Shown here one piece after another: positions 16,392 through 23,159 of a DNA stretch of 40,431 nucleotides. The notes beneath the pieces were generated by a model, which did not search any database, was not told the DNA's origin, and saw only the letters and a list, made by a program, of their open reading frames with translations. Both the position numbers and the translations under genes were made by a program. Source of the DNA: CAYONQ01 sp964405375 (GTDB lineage Bacteria > Planctomycetota > Phycisphaerae > Sedimentisphaerales > Anaerobacaceae). Where the stretch lies: assembly GCA_964405375.1 (NCBI GenBank), contig CAYONQ010000017.1, positions 1 through 40,431 of the forward strand. The letters run 5' to 3'. Every line of letters begins with the position of its first letter. Positions within the stretch are counted from its first letter, which is position 1.

Positions 16392-18902
16392 TACTTCTTC
16401 CTTTTTTTTCTTTTCTTTGTGTTCGCTTTTCTGTGATTCGGCGACCTCAAAGCCCTCAAGTCTTAAGTGCTCTTCATCCTGCACCTCAATCTTTATAAGC
16501 TTTTTGCCTTCGAATTCACCTCGCAGCACCGCTTCCGAGAGCGGGTCCTCTATGTAGTGCTCGATGGCTCTTCGCAGGGGCCTGGCGCCAAATTCCGGGC
16601 TGTAACCTTTGTCGATGAGGAACTCCTTGGCCTGTTCGGTTAATTCCAGTTCCAAACCATGCTCGGTCAGCCGCTTAAACACCTTCGCAAACTCGTAATC
16701 GACGATGGTCTGCAAGTCTTCTTTGGTCAGCGCCCTGAAGACTATCGTGTCATCAAGTCGATTTAAGAACTCCGGCCGAAAATGATGCTCGACTTCCTTA
16801 TGAAGCGTCTCTTTCATCTTCTCGTAATTTGCATCAGGGGTCTTCTTGCCGAAACCAAAGCCGCTGCTGTTCTTAATCAAGTCCGCACCGATGTTGCTGG
16901 TCATAATAAGAATGACGTTTTTAAAGTCAACGTGCCGTCCGAAACTGTCGGTTAGCCGGCCTTCCTCCATAATCTGCAGCAGCATATTATAAACATCCGG
17001 ATGCGCCTTTTCTATCTCATCCAGAAGCAGCACGGCGTAAGGCCGCCGTCTGATTCTTTCGGTCAGTTGCCCACCTTCTTCATAGCCCACATAGCCCGGA
17101 GGTGCCCCTACAAGACGACTGACGTTGTGTTTCTCCATAAACTCACTCATATCTATCTGCATCAGGGCACTCCCATCGCCGAACATAAACTCCGCCAGCG
17201 CCCTTGCAAGAAGTGTTTTTCCAACGCCGCTGGGACCGAGGAATATAAAGCAGCCCATCGGGCGATTCGGGTCCCTCATACCGCTTCTGCTTCGTCTGAC
17301 CGCCTTGGCTACGGCACCGATGGCATCATCCTGCGAAACAACCCGCTTATGCAGCTCAGCTTCAAGCTCCAGCAACCGCTGGGTCTCCTTCTTCTCCAGC
17401 CGCGTCAACGGAACACCCGTCATATTACTGACGACCTCTGCAATGGTCTCCGCATCCACCACGCCGGTGGCCTCTTTATTCTCCTCATACCACTTCTTGT
17501 GCAGTTGATTTTTCTCATCCAAAAGCTTCTGGGCCTCGTCCCTCAATGCCGCTGCCCGTTCATAGTCAGTGTTTTTAACCGCCTCATCTTTTTCTCTCTG
17601 CAGCTTCTCGATTTTCTCTTCAATCTCAGTCAAATCCGGTGGCGGAGTCATATTTTTAATCCGAACTCTTGCACCGGACTCATCGACCACATCTATCGCC
17701 TTATCAGGCAGACATCTGCCGGTAATATATCTGGTTGATAGCTCAACCGCCTGATAGAGTGCCTCATCGGTGAACCGAACCCTGTGATGCGCCTCATAGC
17801 GGTCCTGAAGCCCTTTTAGAATATCCAGGGTCTCATCCTTTGAGGGCGGCTCGACAATTATCGTCTGGAACCGCCTCTCAAGAGCGCCATCTTTCTCGAT
17901 ATGTTTCCTATATTCATCTAAAGTCGTAGCCCCGATGCACTGCACTTCGCCTCTGGCCAGAGCCGGCTTCAGCACATTCGAGGCATCGATAGCACCTTCT
18001 GCCCCGCCGGCCCCTACAAGGGTATGCAGCTCATCGATGAATAGAACAACATTCTTGGCCCTTCTAACCTCGTTAATGACCGCCTTTATCCGCTCCTCGA
18101 ACTGGCCACGATATTTCGTGCCTGCCACCATCATCGCCAAATCCAGCACCACAATACGTTTGTCTTTGAGTATTTCAGGCACCTGCTTGTTGACTATCTG
18201 CTGGCTGAGACCCTCGACAATAGCAGTCTTACCAACTCCCGCTTCGCCCAAAAGAACCGGATTGTTCTTCGTACGTCTGCAAAGTATCTGTATCAACCGC
18301 TCAATCTCATTTTTTCTGCCGATTACAGGGTCAAGCTCATCATTTTGCGCCAACTGTGTCAAGTCTCTGCCGAAGCTGTCCAGCGCAGGGGTCTTGCTCT
18401 TTGGCCTGCCGCGGCCAATGGTCGGCCCCATCTTCATCCCTAATCCGGCCGGCTCATCATCTACTCCCGCTCCAAGCAAATTCAAAACCTCCTGACGAAC
18501 ATCCTCAAGCTTCAAACCAAGATTCATAAGGACCTGGGCTGCTATCCCTTCGCTCTCTCGAAGCAGACCTAATAAGATATGTTCGGTGCCGACATAATTA
18601 TGGTTAAGTGCCCTGGCCTCTTCAATTGCGTACTCGATGACCTTCTTGGCTCGCGGCGTCTGCGGCAGCTTACCCATTGTAACCATATCAGGCCCGCTCT
18701 TAACCAGCTTCTCCACCTCAAGCCGCAGCTTCTTTATATCGACATCCAGATTCTTAAGAACCGTTGCCCCAACGCCGCTGCCTTCTTTGACTAAGCCCAG
18801 AAGAATATGTTCGGTCCCTATGTACTCGTGATTAAATCGCTGCGCCTCCTGATTGGCCAGCGCCATAACCTTTCGTGCTCGATCTGTAAAACGCTCAAAC
18901 AT
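16377..18902 (-). CDS. clpC: ATP-dependent Clp protease ATP-binding subunit ClpC
   Basis: An 841-residue Hsp100 unfoldase. The N-terminal double Clp-N repeat spans ~1-145 with GTEHILLGL in both copies. The first AAA+ module has Walker A GEAGVGKTA at 219-227. A UVR-type middle segment (DYERAAALRDEAQKL) identifies ClpC rather than ClpB or ClpA. The second module has Walker A GPSGVGKTLLA and the ClpP-contact loop region around SSGFGFGKK. The C-terminus ends in a Lys/Glu-rich tail. It unfolds substrates for ClpP. No ctsR, mcsA or mcsB is adjacent, so the Firmicutes control circuit is not present here. It is transcribed from a perfect consensus promoter. Confidence 0.96.
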   Translation of the reverse strand: MFERFTDRARKVMALANQEAQRFNHEYIGTEHILLGLVKEGSGVGATVLKNLDVDIKKLRLEVEKLVKSGPDMVTMGKLPQTPRAKKVIEYAIEEARALNHNYVGTEHILLGLLRESEGIAAQVLMNLGLKLEDVRQEVLNLLGAGVDDEPAGLGMKMGPTIGRGRPKSKTPALDSFGRDLTQLAQNDELDPVIGRKNEIERLIQILCRRTKNNPVLLGEAGVGKTAIVEGLSQQIVNKQVPEILKDKRIVVLDLAMMVAGTKYRGQFEERIKAVINEVRRAKNVVLFIDELHTLVGAGGAEGAIDASNVLKPALARGEVQCIGATTLDEYRKHIEKDGALERRFQTIIVEPPSKDETLDILKGLQDRYEAHHRVRFTDEALYQAVELSTRYITGRCLPDKAIDVVDESGARVRIKNMTPPPDLTEIEEKIEKLQREKDEAVKNTDYERAAALRDEAQKLLDEKNQLHKKWYEENKEATGVVDAETIAEVVSNMTGVPLTRLEKKETQRLLELEAELHKRVVSQDDAIGAVAKAVRRSRSGMRDPNRPMGCFIFLGPSGVGKTLLARALAEFMFGDGSALMQIDMSEFMEKHNVSRLVGAPPGYVGYEEGGQLTERIRRRPYAVLLLDEIEKAHPDVYNMLLQIMEEGRLTDSFGRHVDFKNVILIMTSNIGADLIKNSSGFGFGKKTPDANYEKMKETLHKEVEHHFRPEFLNRLDDTIVFRALTKEDLQTIVDYEFAKVFKRLTEHGLELELTEQAKEFLIDKGYSPEFGARPLRRAIEHYIEDPLSEAVLRGEFEGKKLIKIEVQDEEHLRLEGFEVAESQKSEHKEKKKKEEVKGKK

Positions 18903-18966
18903 TTTTTACCCCGGAGTTTTTCTTACTTTTAACCAATCATCAGCAATCAATTATTAACCATTATTC

Positions 18967-18995
18967 ATTATAACCACACTCGGCTCATTTGTCAA
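18967..18995 (-). promoter_or_regulatory. consensus sigma70 promoter of clpC
   Basis: The minus strand shows TTGACA (18990-18995) and TATAAT (18967-18972), both perfect, separated by exactly 17 bases. Transcription would start near 18960, giving a leader of about 57 bases before the clpC ATG. No CIRCE-type inverted repeat or other heat-shock operator was seen around it. Confidence 0.85.
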
Positions 18996-19534
18996 ACTAC
19001 CAGAACCAAGCCAAACCCTCTTCTTTAGGGATGAGTCCAATTATATTTATTCCTCAAATCGAGCTGATGTTCGCTTATCGGACCAATATTTTCCTTCGGC
19101 CCTAATTTTATCGACCAAAACGGCTGCCAACTTTCCCGAAAAACACAGAACACAGTTCCACAATGCAGCTCCTACACCACATCCGGGAAAACGGGAAAAA
19201 TAGACATCTTCAAGCAAAAAATCCGGCAGCAGACTTATTAGTAGCCCTGATGACAAGCGAGCGGATGTGTATCAGACAATCGGTGTAATTGTTGTAAAAC
19301 AGGGCCTTACCACCGAGGATTTTAACATAGATTTCCCGGTAGGCACTGAGGTATGGGACGAGATTCAAGACCACAGCACATTGTCAAACCTGCTGAGAAG
19401 TGACCCGAATAATGGCTATAGGAAAAGGAACACCGGCTTGCTTGATGAATAAAGACAATAGCCGTAGCCGAAACCGCCGACATACCATAAAACACATAAC
19501 TGCTCAAAAATGAAATACGCCCGGAAAATTCACC
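18996..19534. other. 539-bp region without a convincing gene
   Basis: Only short open frames occur here: 69 codons on minus at 19047-19256, 61 codons on plus at 19267-19452 and 61 codons on minus at 19322-19507. None shows a ribosome site with a recognisable family. The stretch 19190-19223 is nearly identical to the end of the TPR-like gene at 27011-27043, which hints at decayed or copied gene material. Otherwise I see no RNA gene, terminator or repeat array. Confidence 0.5.
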
Positions 19535-19795
19535 TCAGCTGCTGTCTCCCCCAAGCAGTTTTCTAAGGTACGCATTTTCCCTGCGGGTCGCCTCAAGGTC
19601 GAAAAGCTGGTATTTTATGCATATTCGCAGATAATCCAGCGATTCCTGCAGAGTACTGACGCTTTGTTCGAGCTTCTTACGATTGTCCTGTGCCTGTTTA
19701 GCCAGCGCGGCCAAGTTCTTGTATTGCGGCCCAGCCATCCCCCCAACCTCCTTAACCAGCTCCTTAAGCTTGTCCTCTAAACTCGGTTCTTTCAT
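19535..19795 (-). CDS. small coiled-coil hypothetical protein
   Basis: An 86-residue, highly charged, mostly helical protein. A basic/acidic N-terminal part (EDKLKELVKEVGG) precedes a long coiled coil from ~25 to 80 (NRKKLEQSVSTLQESL, LEATRRENAYLRKLLGG). The central segment contains CIKYQLFDLEATRREN, a plausible leucine-zipper-like surface. There is no signal peptide or membrane helix. The ATG at 19795 has GGAGAGG upstream; a GTG one codon earlier is also possible. No family was recognised. It stands alone, between a gene-poor region and the repeat block. Confidence 0.6.
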   Translation of the reverse strand: MKEPSLEDKLKELVKEVGGMAGPQYKNLAALAKQAQDNRKKLEQSVSTLQESLDYLRICIKYQLFDLEATRRENAYLRKLLGGDSS

Positions 19796-19798
19796 CAC

Positions 19799-20167
19799 CC
19801 CAACCTCTCCTTCGCTGCTACATCACCCTTTTGGGTCATCTAAACCCAATTAAACCGCCTCCGAAGCCCTCATCCATCTGATAAGTGAGCAAAATTCATA
19901 CCTAAACGCTCCAAAATTCGCCCTGCCCCCAACTTCGCCGTTTACCCCCTATAGGGCCCTGTCAAAGCGTATCGAAGTAACGCTCTTAAGCTTTATTTCT
20001 ACTTTTCAAGATACGCCCACTGTGTGGATTACGACCCTGTGTTGCAAAAAATCAACACTCCAAACTTGCCACCGTTTTCTTATCTGATGTAATGGTATTC
20101 TCAAAAAACAGTTATAGCGGGCGTCTATTATTGTAAACACTAACGTTGATTTATAGCAACAGCCCTG
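19799..20167. other. intergenic region, no gene seen
   Basis: The 369 bases before the repeat-coded peptides contain no open frame with coding character. GGGCCC palindromes and AT-rich stretches are present, but nothing was recognisable as a promoter with good spacing or as an RNA gene. Confidence 0.5.
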
Positions 20168-20425
20168 CTATATCAGCCCTGTAAATGCCGATTCTCGATG
20201 CCGGGGGTGTTTTGGGTTTGATTGGGTTTGAAATTGGGTTTGTTTGGGTTTGGAATTGGGTTTGTTTGGGTTTGGAATTGGCTTTGATTGGGTTTGAAAT
20301 TGGCTTTGATTGGCTTTGATTGGCTTTGTTTTGGCTTCGAATTGGGTTTGTTTGGGTTTGTTTTTCCGGTGCCTGCGAAGGCGTTCATTTCCATAATCCC
20401 TTGTGTAATCATAAGTTACGTTCAT
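20168..20425 (-). CDS. Gln/Asn/Pro/Lys-rich repeat-encoded peptide, copy A (doubtful gene)
   Basis: An 85-codon frame. The first ~23 codons are ordinary (MNVTYDYTRDYGNERLRRHR); the rest is a low-complexity run of KPKQTQF, KPNSKPKQ and FQTQS words created by repeats of CCCAAACAAACCCAATT. The first 23 codons are repeated immediately upstream as copy B with several synonymous third-base changes. That could mean past or present translation, or simply repeat divergence. No ribosome site is visible. I treat it as a repeat element with a conserved frame, not as a proven gene. Confidence 0.3.
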   Translation of the reverse strand: MNVTYDYTRDYGNERLRRHRKNKPKQTQFEAKTKPIKANQSQFQTQSKPIPNPNKPNSKPKQTQFQTQSNPKHPRHRESAFTGLI

Positions 20426-20580
20426 TTGAGTATTCAGTAAATTGGGTTTGATTGGGTTTGTTTTGGCTTTGAATTGGCTTTGTTTTTTCGGTGTTCGCGG
20501 AGCCGTTCATTTTCATAATCCCTTGCTGAATAGAAGTTTACGTTCATTTTGGCTTTAAAGGAAATTGGGTTTGTTTTGCA
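20210..20580. repeat. ATTGGGTTTG/ATTGGCTTTG low-complexity repeat block
   Basis: About 25 variants of the 10-base words ATTGGGTTTG, TTTGGGTTTG and ATTGGCTTTG are packed at 20210-20362, 20440-20492 and 20559-20578. They are separated by two copies of a ~65-bp unique segment (around 20363-20425 and 20492-20547). The block is strongly strand-asymmetric (G/T on plus, C/A on minus). It has neither the equal spacing nor the unique spacers of a CRISPR array. Confidence 0.8.
20434..20547 (-). CDS. repeat-encoded peptide, copy B (doubtful gene)
   Basis: A 37-codon frame whose first 23 codons (MNVNFYSARDYENERLREHR and three more) match copy A. RDY, NERLR and HRKNK are identical, and three of the nucleotide differences are synonymous third-position changes (CGC/CGG, CTT/CTC, CGG/CGA). 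It then enters the same Lys/Gln/Pro words and stops 8 bases before the ATG of copy A. It is too short and low-complexity to be accepted as a gene without expression data. Confidence 0.25.
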   Translation of the reverse strand: MNVNFYSARDYENERLREHRKNKANSKPKQTQSNPIY

Positions 20581-20593
20581 CAATTTACTCATA

Positions 20594-20686
20594 GCCACAA
20601 AGTCACTAATGCACGAAGTTAGAAGACAGAAGACAGAAGTCAGAAGTTAGAAGTAAATTATTTGCCACGAATTAACACGAATTTTT
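20594..20686. repeat. word-like intergenic microrepeats
   Basis: Three different simple patterns follow each other. GCCACAAAGTCACTAATGCA starts at 20594. Six variants of GAAGACA/GAAGTTA lie at 20615-20655. GCCACGAATTAACACGAATT starts at 20664. There is no coding character. Confidence 0.6.
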
Positions 20687-20706
20687 GACTAATTATCAAG
20701 AATATA

Positions 20707-20757
20707 GATTCCTGCCCCTGCTTCCGCAGGGGTGACAACCTTTCGCAGGAATGACAA
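20707..20757. repeat. dispersed intergenic repeat, family B copy 1
   Basis: This 51-bp element starts GATTCCTGC and ends TTTCGCAGGAATGACAA, so the ends are inverted (ATTCCTGC/GCAGGAAT). An inner CCCCTGC/GCAGGGG stem is also present. A second copy is at 24234-24275, on the other side of the restriction island. Confidence 0.6.
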
Positions 20758-20925
20758 ATCACGATATATTTTTGCTATGAAAGTGGTTACGTAAATATTT
20801 GGCTTAAAACTGCTCAGTTTTAGTGCTTATCTTCGCCTGGGGGCGGTTTATATTTACCTTCTGGTAAACATAAAGGTATTTTAACAGATTTTTAGGCAAA
20901 AGTCAATAAAAATGCGGAGCATTTT

Positions 20926-21112
20926 TAGTTCGTAGTTGGTAGTTCGTAGTTCGTTGAAGTTGGGAGTTTGGGGATAGTTCACCGTAGGCGGAGGTTCGAT
21001 ATTTGGTTGAAAGAATTTGCGGTTTTGGGGTAAATTTGGTAGAAATAGCCAGTTCAACTTTTGAGGGGTCAGCAACTGGGGCGGTGAATTCGTGAATAGT
21101 GAATGGTGAATC
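20926..21112. repeat. further microrepeats before the accessory island
   Basis: TTAGTTCGTAGTTGGTAGTT-type words at 20926-20956 and GTGAATAGTGAATGGTGAAT at 21092-21111 bracket an AT-rich stretch with no gene. The second repeat contains the GTG that would open the longest version of the next reading frame, which argues against that GTG as a start. Confidence 0.55.
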
Positions 21113-21158
21113 GTATTTAGTTGGCGGGAATTGCGGGATGGGTAGGAATTTGATAGCT

Positions 21159-22355
21159 ATGAAGTTAGAAGAATTTAAATTGGCATCTTCGGCTGAGATA
21201 AAGGAAGCAGGTTGGGGGGGTGGTGGGATTCTTAGTGGTTCGCCTTTTTTCGGTGCTCTGGGGAACCTGCATCCGACAATAGTTTATAAAATTATGCACG
21301 AGACTTTTGGCAATTGTAACACTGATGATGTTGGTGAAAAATCCAGATGGGAGTGGGTATTTAAGACGAATAAGGGCCTCTTGACTGTTTATGACTACAA
21401 GTGGTGGTGGTCAATTGGTTATAAAGGAAAAGAACCGGGATTGAAGGAAAATCTATTGGAATATGCAGAGATATTAAAGGCTGCGATTTTGGAAAAAGCT
21501 AGAGAGATCAAAATATCAAAAAGTCAGATAGAGCAAGCCAAAATAGGCGGAGCCATTACTAATCCGTTTTCTCTGTTCGATAATACCTGTACAGGATTAC
21601 TTGAAGAAGCTGAGAGAGCAACGTGTGAGATTAAAAATAGTAGCAACCAAAAGGGCGAAACTATGGAGTTGACAGTTGAAAAGTATAACGAGAACAGTCA
21701 TAGGCATGGGAATATCAGGTCATTGTATAGGGCGGCTTTCATAACCAATTATCTCGCGCTGGAGGGATTTGTTCAGCTAATTTACGGTATATTCCTGAAA
21801 AAACGGTATCGCGATGATATTTATAAAAGAAGGATCGAAAACGAGAGTATTCTACTTAAACTATTGGAGGCGGATAGATATTGCGAAGGTTTCGAGAGAC
21901 CTGTACTTTCTCCAGGTGAGAATTTATTCCAAGCGTTGCAATACTTAAAAAATGTTCGAAATAATTTCTTGCACGCAAATATTGCGAAGGGTATGGAGGC
22001 TCACCTTATAATGGTCGACCAATATCCAATATTGACAAAAGAAAAGCCTGAGCAAAAATATGGTATACGCACCCATCCCTCTCTGATAAGCGAGGTCGAC
22101 GTTATAAGAGCAAGGCGCCTCGTCGAAAAGACCGTTGTTAAAGCTATAAATGCTTTATACAAAGAAATTCGATGGAAGTTTGCGATAGTTCATCGTTATT
22201 GGAGCGTACCCTATTATCGTGATAGCAAAGGAAGAGTAGATTTCCCGTTAACAGAAGACGATTATGTGCCACCGGAGCAAATAGAGGAAATGTTAAGTTT
22301 GAGTCCTGACCTCGACGAGGATTATTATGACACTCGGAAAAAAACAGCACATTGA
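21159..22355 (+). CDS. hypothetical protein with HEPN-like RNxxxH motif
   Basis: A 398-residue protein of no recognised family, with AT-rich codons unlike the housekeeping genes. The N-terminal ~130 residues are globular (KWWWSIGYKG). The C-terminal half is helical and contains LKNVRNNFLHAN with Arg267 and His272, matching the R-x4-6-H motif of HEPN RNases. HEPN proteins are common toxins or RNA-cleaving effectors in defence islands, which suits the restriction genes just downstream. The ATG at 21159 was chosen for AGGA about ten bases upstream; alternatives are the ATG at 21138 and a GTG at 21099 inside a repeat. An A7 run at 22337-22343 near the end could join it to the next small frame by a one-base shift. 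Confidence 0.65.
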   Translation: MKLEEFKLASSAEIKEAGWGGGGILSGSPFFGALGNLHPTIVYKIMHETFGNCNTDDVGEKSRWEWVFKTNKGLLTVYDYKWWWSIGYKGKEPGLKENLLEYAEILKAAILEKAREIKISKSQIEQAKIGGAITNPFSLFDNTCTGLLEEAERATCEIKNSSNQKGETMELTVEKYNENSHRHGNIRSLYRAAFITNYLALEGFVQLIYGIFLKKRYRDDIYKRRIENESILLKLLEADRYCEGFERPVLSPGENLFQALQYLKNVRNNFLHANIAKGMEAHLIMVDQYPILTKEKPEQKYGIRTHPSLISEVDVIRARRLVEKTVVKAINALYKEIRWKFAIVHRYWSVPYYRDSKGRVDFPLTEDDYVPPEQIEEMLSLSPDLDEDYYDTRKKTAH

Positions 22356-22455
22356 TTTAGTAGATATGGAGAGACTTCATACGGAGCTGATGCGGCTGTT
22401 GCAGAAGTTGATTTGGTCTGCAAAAATAGGTGGGTTGGGTAATTTCAACAATTGA
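22327..22455 (+). CDS. possible small ORF or frameshifted C-terminus of the HEPN-like gene
   Basis: A 42-codon frame that overlaps the end of the preceding gene by 29 bases and continues past its stop. It encodes an amphipathic helix (MERLHTELMRLLQKLIWSAK). It has no ribosome site of its own. It may be a tiny gene, or the real tail of the upstream protein if the A7 run is one base off or is a slippery site. Confidence 0.25.
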   Translation: MTLGKKQHIDLVDMERLHTELMRLLQKLIWSAKIGGLGNFNN

Positions 22456-22460
22456 ATTTC

Positions 22461-22489
22461 TTGACGCGGGATGTAAGTCTTTATATAAA
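22461..22489 (+). promoter_or_regulatory. candidate promoter for the restriction-modification pair
   Basis: TTGACG at 22461-22466 and TATAAA at 22484-22489 are separated by 17 bases. The predicted transcript starts near 22496, ahead of an AAAGGAAG ribosome site and the TTG start at 22523. Confidence 0.55.
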
Positions 22490-22522
22490 CAACTAATAAT
22501 GTATTAGATAAAAGGAAGCGAT

Positions 22523-23158
22523 TTGGAAACGCAACGTCATTTAACTCAGCTTTTTGAAGACCAAGAAATTGCAAGAAGAATTAAAAGCCGTCTTCCACAC
22601 TTGTTTCAACTTGCTGAATTGGAAAGTTCACGAGCTGGCAAAGTCGGGATGCAGGTTGGCTCAATTCGAGAAAACGTAATAGTCGCTTTGCTAATGTACA
22701 AATTCGGTGAGGAAAACGTGGAGACAGAGATTCCTATCACTGAGCCAGAGGTTGATGCAAGATTGTTCGGAGAACCCGTGTCCATTAAGACAATTACCGG
22801 TAGCTTTAGCGGTGTTAAAGTGATATGGACCGTTGATGCTGCAAAGGCAGTGGAATTTCGAGAGAATTATTATCCCAGCTATGATATTCTGCTTGTACGA
22901 ATCAACTGGGAAGATATCGGTGGCTTGTACTATATTCCGGTGCAAGTCCAAAGGAGACTCTTTGACGAAATAGGCAAAGAAAACTATATAAAGCTACCGA
23001 AGGCAGGGACAAATCCGAGGGGAGTTGAGTTTGCCAAAAATGTATTAGCACGCCTAACGGCGGACGGCCAATCCAGACAAATTGAAATAAATTGGCAAAA
23101 GAGCAAAATTGAGTTTAATGCTTATAAAAGATGGCTTGATTTGTGGAAAGAAGACTAA
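22523..23158 (+). CDS. type II restriction endonuclease, ThaI-like
   Basis: A 211-residue protein that resembles the ThaI family (recognition CGCG in the founding enzyme), including the AELESSRAGKVGMQVGSIRE segment at 31-50. A PD-(D/E)xK-type core is suggested by Asp78 (EPEVDARLF) and Lys89 (PVSIKT), with Ser at the usual acidic position two before the Lys. It is followed after one base by a DNA methyltransferase, the normal arrangement of a type II system. The start is TTG with AAAGGAAG 4-10 bases upstream; a rare start codon may keep expression low. Codon use is AT-rich, consistent with transfer. The CGCG specificity is inferred from family resemblance only. Confidence 0.7.
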   Translation: METQRHLTQLFEDQEIARRIKSRLPHLFQLAELESSRAGKVGMQVGSIRENVIVALLMYKFGEENVETEIPITEPEVDARLFGEPVSIKTITGSFSGVKVIWTVDAAKAVEFRENYYPSYDILLVRINWEDIGGLYYIPVQVQRRLFDEIGKENYIKLPKAGTNPRGVEFAKNVLARLTADGQSRQIEINWQKSKIEFNAYKRWLDLWKED

Positions 23159-23159
23159 G

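Noticed and set aside
17001..17738. 245-codon plus-strand frame opposite clpC
   Set aside because: Antisense shadow of the ClpC coding sequence; no independent start signals.
19047..19256. 69-codon minus-strand frame as a gene
   Set aside because: No ribosome site, TTG start, no recognisable family, and it overlaps the remnant-like 33-bp match on the other strand.
19267..19452. 61-codon plus-strand frame as a gene
   Set aside because: Reasonable composition but no ribosome site or family; kept only as part of the undefined region.
20173..20412. Second Gln/Pro/Asn-rich frame overlapping copy A
   Set aside because: It is the same repeat read in another frame; the shared N-terminal module lies in the other frame.
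20210..20580. CRISPR array
   Set aside because: The repeated words are 10 bases, contiguous and variable, with no unique 30-40 base spacers and no cas genes nearby.
20881..21075. 64-codon minus-strand frame with NELRTTNYELK
   Set aside because: Its residues are a direct translation of the TAGTTCGTAGTTGG-type microrepeat; no ribosome site or family.
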